Origin: Sinonovacula constricta | Lineage: Eukaryota > Mollusca > Bivalvia > Cardiida > Solecurtidae | DNA: 64,000 nucleotides | Direction of reading: 5' to 3' | Assembly: GCA_007844125.1 (NCBI GenBank) | Contig: CM017561.1 | Span: 64,337,256-64,401,255, forward strand | Part shown: positions 58,140 through 64,000 of the stretch, one piece after another | Position numbering within the stretch: position 1 is the first letter of the stretch | Layout: each line of letters starts with the position of its first letter | The notes under the pieces: model-generated | What the model saw: only the letters and a program-made list of their open reading frames with translations | Told to the model about the DNA's origin: nothing | The model's database searches: none | Made by a program: the position numbers and the translations under genes

Positions 58140-59544
58140 ATATAAATAATTCCTTTATAAAAATGTTTATGATCATTCAATGGACTAAAGAAGTATTGAG
58201 AGAAATATTGGGTCGGTCAATTTGAAAAAAAAAAACATATTTCTTTTCGGCGATTTCAAATGCTAGTGACCGTCGATTGTTTCCCAGAATTTTCTTTGAT
58301 GTTGCAGTGTTAGCCAGAGAGCTCTCCGCGCCAGAAAGAAATTACACCGCATTTATTTGTTAACCGCATTTATTTGTTACAGCCTTTGAGAAATTAAAAT
58401 CACAGTGATGTAATTAGCGACTCCATGTTATAAGTGCATGAAAAATGTTGTTGACAGTCGTTAATTGGGGCTAATATGTGCAAACCGAAAAAAAAACACT
58501 TGTTTTCTAAGAACGTTGTTTGTTTTATGCGACTTTATGTATGTGCCTGTGTTCATGTTTATATGAGATAATCATCTTAACGATGAAATGTGACTGTAGT
58601 GAGTAATACTTTCCTAAAATTCTTGGATATAACACGTTACTGTCATTGAGACGTTAAAGGGCAAACGTCCGGGGGGCAAGATTTTTTTAAAAAAATGAGC
58701 GTGCCATCGTCCGAATTCTAAGATCGTATCACCATTACGCCTTTTTGGCGGATTAACACGTCACAGAGAAGTTACTTGTTAGGATACTGTGTGTGTGTGG
58801 ACCATATAGGAAAGTTATTTCTGGTTTGTTTATTCCGGGATATGACGTCTGGCGACGACAGGTAGGTCAGGTAAGGGCTTTGGGTTAAGGTGTAAAAATA
58901 ACGTCATATTGACAAATTCGTATCCAATCAGAATAATCAACGCGAGATTTCTCGTTAAACAATTAAAACTTCGAGTGTATTTAAGTCGTACGAAATTACC
59001 ACAATATATATTTCGTTCTATGTTTGGATCAAAAAGTAATATTTCTTCTTAAACGGTTTAGAGAGCTGTAATTTTAGTTTGTGCTTTATTTGACTCTCTT
59101 CGGTGATTCCGTGTTCGGACAACAACATTGTGATAGAGTTTTGTCTGCAATTTCCCTCCAGGTGGCTGACACTGAATATCCTCGTCGCAAATAATCTACT
59201 GCCGATTCCTTTATTTGTGATGGAAGACTTTTTTCTCTCCCTAGAATGTTTACTTCCTTCATCATTATACAAACACACCGGAAGAACTTTACATTTAGAA
59301 ATGTATTAAACGAAATGTTTTAATCAAAACCACAACGGAGCGAAATGGAACGCTTGAAACGATAGAAACGGAAGAAACGATAGAAACGCTGGAAGCGTTT
59401 GAAATGCAGCGCTGGAAGCAAACAAAACGAAATGGAAACGCAACGGAAGCGGAATGGAAACGGAGCGGCGAACGCTACCAACTGATATGGAAACGAAACG
59501 GAGTGGAAACGGGAAAATTGTAAATTTCGTGATTTTCAGTACTG
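58140..59544. other. Right arm of the TA-flanked element; no gene
   Basis: AT-rich to about 59330, then 59337-59510 made of irregular GAAACG/GGAACG iterations as in the left arm, then the inverted terminus. Open stretches at 59018-59309 on both strands overlap each other and have no recognised sense. Confidence 0.6.
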
Positions 59545-60880
59545 TATAAAGTCCTCTAACGTTTAACTCATATTGTTTTAATCAGAACATCCCCATAATG
59601 AGTTTTGTCCATTGAAGTCCCCTACAAGAATATAAGTAACTGATTTATTGAATTGAGTCATCTAATTTCGTGAAATACCTCAATTAGTTGGAAGATAAAC
59701 AGAGCAAACTGTAATGACTGTTGTATGGACTGTTACACGAATGGCAACAGCCTGTAAATCAGTATTAAACTTAATCTTTGAATGTTACAGTTTGGAGTTG
59801 ACAAGTGTTGTGGAGGATCCATATTACACATTGTATGAATGTGATTGTATATAGAACAATCTTTAAAGTCAATGTTATCATTTTCTTTTAGGAATATCTC
59901 CTGAAGGAATAGCACAGCAGGGTTTAAAGTGGACTTATAAAGTAGAATTTCATTAAAATTGGCTCTAAGGCCCCGATAATTCCAGTGTACTATTTGGTTG
60001 TTCGTGGGATTAATGTAATTGGGATTTAAAACGGGTTATGTTGGAGCTTTAACGGGTGACCTTGATGTTTAGTCTTTGTCTGGTGTAGAATCTGTCTCCA
60101 TCAGACAATCAAATCTATTGAGAGAGTTGGACCGGCCAACTCTCTTCTCCCGGGTATTAGAAGGACTGGGTCCTCTTGTTTTCCCGGAAGGGTTAGTTGC
60201 TTCTCTTAAAGTTTTTTTGCGACAACTTTTCTTTCTGCCTTTGTCTGCTTTGAAATAGGGTTCTAAAGGATGGATAGAGGAGGGTTTAAAAGGTTGGGTT
60301 GAGGTAGGTTTAGAAGATTGTGTAGACAAAGATGGTTTGGATGAGGTAGTTTTTTGTAGTTTGGTACTTTCAGAAGATTCTGTGTTTTTTTTGTTTCAGA
60401 AGACTCTGTAATTTTGAACTTGGTTGGAATGATGATTTTGTCAGATACTTGGTCACCTGATAGAGTTTCATTTTGAGTCGAACTTTCCTGGCAAAACGAA
60501 GTGGTTGATTTTGTTATAGCAGTTTAAGAAGATTTGGATGTCAGTTTCTCTTTTGCTAATGTACGCGCTTCTGGAAATGAAATATTGAGGGTGTATTTAA
60601 GTTTTAATACCTCCTTTTCAAATGTCCAGATTGGACATTCGCTGGACTTACTTTCGTGAGGTCCAAAGCAATTCGGGCACTTCGGATCCGCTTGGCACTC
60701 AAAATGAGTGAGTAAGCGGGTTCGCAACATCTTCCACTGATGATATTGTTTGTGCAAAGAGACTTATGGTGACAAAATTTCTGACAATCAAAACAACGTA
60801 GTGGATTAGGAATATAAACTTGCATTTGACAATAAACATTTGCGTTTGCGATCCACGTAAATTGAATTTAAACTTCGGCA
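59545..60880 (-). mobile_element. LINE-A copy 1, 5' part (ORF1 and start of endonuclease)
   Basis: Reading leftward: ORF1 with zinc knuckles (CFDCQKFCHHKSLC near 60785, CPNCFGPHESKSSEC near 60660) and a basic tail (60329-60069: GRKKSCRKK, CLMETDSTPD). The APE endonuclease then starts near 59985 (WNCRGLRANFNEIL, FLQEIFLKE) and reaches VGDFNGQNSLWGCSD (about 59600) before meeting the TA at 59545. The frame continues across the 17.6-kb insertion at 41907. Several stops are present. Confidence 0.8.
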
Positions 60881-61319
60881 CTCTGAGTCACCACCCGCCT
60901 CGGAGCCCAACAAGAGCATTAGATTATAAGGAAAACTGAGACAATAAGAGGGAGGGTGTTGCGTTACACGGTATACAAAAAAGAAAAATATAAATTAGAG
61001 TGGGTAGTAGGAGGACTAAGTAAGTGTGTACAAAAGGGAAATAGTAGTAGTCTATGAACAACGCGGCCAGTCGATTGGTTATATCGGACTAATATAACCG
61101 CGCGTCTACTCCATAACTCAGGACCAAAATGGTGAATTGGTCAGTGTCGACATTACTTACAAGTCTTCACTAACCTCAACCATTAGGATCCCGTCATCAG
61201 GGAGACGCTGGGTTGCGACCCACAGCAAACAGTTGGGCTACCTTTGGAGGGTTCTTACCACGCTACTAGAAGCGGCAGCCGGATAATTCTAAGGCCTCTA
61301 CCGGCAAGGCCGCGTTTAC
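60881..61319. other. Spacer between head-to-head LINE-A copies
   Basis: Moderately GC-rich, with no ORF of recognised type. It probably includes the 5' UTR of one or both LINE-A copies, since the two diverge outward from here. Confidence 0.5.
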
Positions 61320-64000
61320 CTTAAAAACGTAACAAGAAGAAGCAAGATCCAAAATTGCTGGCTACCATATTTCATCGTAATTGACAAAATCTCAGACAAA
61401 CACTTTACAGTGAAAAACCAATTAAATAAATAATTAAAAACCAGTATGAGTTCACGACTTGTGACCAAACTTCTGACAAAGTCATCATTCCTTCCAAATA
61501 CAAGGTATCGGAATATTCTGAGATTCAGACTTCTACCTCGATCAAGAACACTGCTTCTCCAAGTCATTCTGTGAAGAATAGTGCAAAGGCACAAAAGAAG
61601 CCTGCAGCAAAGGAAAAGGTCTCCTCTAAGGAGATTCCTGGTCCTTCGGGGCAGAGGAGAGGACAGGGTCCTCCCACTGCTCCAAACACGCATCAAAACA
61701 ATTTCAAGTGTCTAATGGAGTCTCCATCGGACACTAGAAAACCACCAAGGTCACCCGTAAAAGCAAATAAAATATAGTCTACAAAAATTAAGTTGAATAA
61801 TCCAATGAATAATAGATTCATTCAGTAAAACTGTCGTTGTCTTAAGGCTAATTTCACTGTAGTACTTATTCTATAATCTACGCTAAATCCTGCTAGGCTT
61901 GGTCTTCAGGAAACCTTTCATATATACTCTGATAAATTTTATTTTAAGGGCTATACTTGCTATAATCATATACATACAGCTTGCGAGAGGGCATCTTGAG
62001 GATCGACAATAATTGTCAACCCCAAATTGCCACACTCTCAAGTCGAACTTGACACAAACATACAAGCTGTTGTTATTCGTGTAACTCTACATAAAGTTGT
62101 AACTATTTGCTCTGTCTATCTTCCAACGAATTCAATTGTATTTAAAGATGATTTAGATAATCATATTAATCAGCTGTGTACTGCATATAAACTTGTTGGA
62201 GACTTTAATGGCCATAACCCGCTATGGGGATGTTTTGACTTTAATAATATGGCAAGACGATAGAAAACTTTATTGCTCATAATGATGTATGTCTATTCCA
62301 AATAAAATTCTAATAAAAAGCCAACATACTTGCATCCCACAATTGGGCATTATTCATCGATAGACCTTACATTGTGTCACCCCTCTCTATATTTAGATTA
62401 CACTTGGGATGTACACAATGACCTTTGTGGAAGTGATCACTTTCCTGTAATCCTAAAAACTATTCTTCGCCAATAGGCGACGATAATCCTCGTTGGATGA
62501 TGGACAGAGCAAACTGGGGCCTGTTCTCAGCACGTTGTTTTACAGAACTTGACCCAACTTCAATAGAAAAAGTAGATGAAAAAGTTGTCGCAATTTCAAA
62601 CACTTTGCACAAAATAGCAGAAAGGTGTATACCTGAGATCCCGACTAAATCAAAACATAATAAGCCTTGGTTTAATGAAAAGTGTAAAACATCTATTCGT
62701 AAACGTAGGGCGGCATTAAAGCAATTTGATGTTCGACCTACCGATACAAATCTTAATAACCTTAAAAAAGAACGGGCTAAAAGTTGCCGGACTATTAAAC
62801 ATGCCAAAAGATCTTCTTGGCAAAAGTATGTTTCAAAAGTAAATGGCAAGACTTCCATCAAAAACGTTTGGTCTGCTATTAAAAAGATTATCGGTAAACC
62901 ATCATATTTAACTGTTAACCAACTGAAAACAAATGACACCGTGGTAACAGATAAACAAAACATTTCGAACCCATTGTCTGAAAATTATGCCCAAATCTCC
63001 TTATCGGCAAACTACACGACTTAATTTTAAACCTTTAAAAACTCTGCTGAAAAGAAAAAGGTTAATTTTAAATCTAATAATAACGAAACCTACAATCAAT
63101 CCTTTTCCTTGAAAGAGCTAAAAGATGCTTTAAATAAATCGCATGATACCGCTGCTGGTCCAGATGACATACCGTACCAATTTTTGAAACATTTACAAAA
63201 TCGATCGCTAAAATTACTTCTGTTACTCTGTCATGGATCCTTTAAATTAACGATCTGAATTTCTCGAACTCTAGACAAGTATTCGGATCACCTTCATATA
63301 TATACGGATGGTTCAAAGACGGACACTTACGTTGGCTGTGCCTCCGTAAGTAATAGCCACTGCATTAAACAAAGACTTGCTAACAACTTCACCGCTGAAA
63401 TCCAGGCTATAAATCTTAGCCTTGAATTCATTTCAGAACATTCCGGTGAAAAATATGTTCTATTTTCAGACTCATTATCTGTACTGCAGAGCATAAATTC
63501 ACTGAATTATTCAAATCCACATGTTCGCACTGTTTTGTCAAACTTTAAAGTTTATATGACACTAACGAAATCTCCTCCTGTTGACTTCCTATTCATGTAG
63601 GCATCCGAGGAAACGAGGATGCAAACAAGAGTGCAAAATCTGCCTCAGCCCTCACTGAGACAGATCTTTGCATCCCACACAATGATTTTAAAACACTTAT
63701 TAACCGTTATATTTTAACCAAGTGGCAAACAAGTTGGGACAGTATTGTTTGTAACAAATTACACGTAATTAAGCCTAACGTCGGTGTCAATGTCTCTGCT
63801 TGTAGAGAAAGTAGACAAGAAGACGTAGCTTTTACCCGCTGTCGCACTGGACACACTAGATTAACTCATTCATATCTTTTAAAAAGAGAAATTCAACCTC
63901 TATGTGTTCCTTTCCAGGTACGACTGACAGTTAACCATATTTTATTACAGTGTATTGACACAGAACACATTCGGTCGAAGTATTTTAATGTCAATAACAT
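61320..64000 (+). mobile_element. LINE-A copy 2, decayed, internally deleted, runs off the window
   Basis: Plus strand: ORF1 C-terminus (61571-61777, ending CLMESPSDTRKPP), APE endonuclease fragments (61830-62450: VGDFNGHNPLWGC, SIDLTLCHPSLYLDYTWDVH, CGSDHFPVIL) and a linker open at 62497-63024 (KTSIRKRRAALKQFD). The RT start is at 63110-63190 (AAGPDDIPYQFLKHL). It then jumps at about 63235-63260 straight to RNase H (63290: IYTDGSKTDTYVGC; FSDSLSVLQS; GNEDANKSA-like). The RT palm is deleted. The zinc tail (NHILLQC) is at the window edge. It served as the reference for frame continuity of copy 1. Confidence 0.8.

Larger units (their letters stand above)
41908..59544. mobile_element. 17.6-kb segment with terminal inverted repeats and TA duplication
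   Basis: The left end CAGTACTGAAAATCAC (41908) is matched by its inverse at the right end (59529-59544), with similarity continuing about six bases inward. TA flanks both ends (41906-41907, 59545-59546). Collapsing the segment to one TA joins the LINE-A endonuclease frame exactly (GAG GAC TTT ATA GCC CAA AAT), equivalent to ENFIAHND in the other LINE-A copy. TA duplication and a CAGT start recall Tc1/mariner-type elements. No transposase was found; most of the length is later LINE insertions, so the core element is probably non-autonomous. Confidence 0.8.

Noticed and set aside
1..64000. CRISPR arrays, bacterial operons, rRNA genes
   Set aside because: None seen. The window is eukaryotic and the spaced repeats found are minisatellites or mobile-element parts.

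Overview
This is a eukaryotic, AT-rich window that looks like a marine or freshwater invertebrate, most probably a bivalve mollusc. I infer this from the gene content (a many-repeat cadherin with GT-AG introns and an apolipoprotein-L-like gene) and from the mix of repeats (Naiad-type Penelope elements, APE-class LINEs with RNase H, tRNA-headed SINEs, MITEs). No species is assigned. Every element name is my own reading of protein motifs, not a database hit.

Layout. Positions 1220-18358 (+) hold most of one large gene: a single-pass cadherin of the cadherin-23/protocadherin type. Its 5' exons lie upstream of the window. I trace 18 exons whose splice phases all agree, giving about 2565 residues: about 18 EC repeats, a membrane-proximal domain, one transmembrane helix and a long, spliced, charged cytoplasmic tail. 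The only lesions are two single-base frameshifts 75 bp apart inside a 4-kb exon.

Positions 18359-21290 are gene-poor. A decayed Penelope-like element follows (21291-25916, +), with its GIY-YIG endonuclease upstream of the RT, terminal direct repeats and a small hAT-like insertion. An apolipoprotein-L-like gene (26082-27830, -) carries two compensating frameshifts. Its 5' end and upstream region are tandemly duplicated (27786-29496 and 30035-31263), with SINEs, a triplet microsatellite and an HTH gene fragment between. A 5'-truncated second Naiad copy (31523-33134, -) abuts a decayed Ty3/gypsy-type element (33140-35520, +).

From 38243 to 60880 there is a nested repeat complex. LINE-A (-) is split by a SINE (41113-41412) and by a 17.6-kb segment (41908-59544) with terminal inverted repeats and a duplicated TA. 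That segment holds LINE-B (+), and LINE-B is split by an apparently intact, full-length LINE-C (46117-51351, -) with a 7-bp target duplication. When each insertion is set aside, the host reading frame is restored exactly for both LINE-A breaks and closely for the LINE-B break, which gives a relative age order. A second LINE-A copy (61320-64000, +) lies head to head with the first and runs off the window.

Working together: the cadherin and the apoL-like gene are the only host genes I can support. The rest is mobile DNA. Several single-base indels in otherwise sound frames raise the possibility that part of the apparent gene damage is assembly error.
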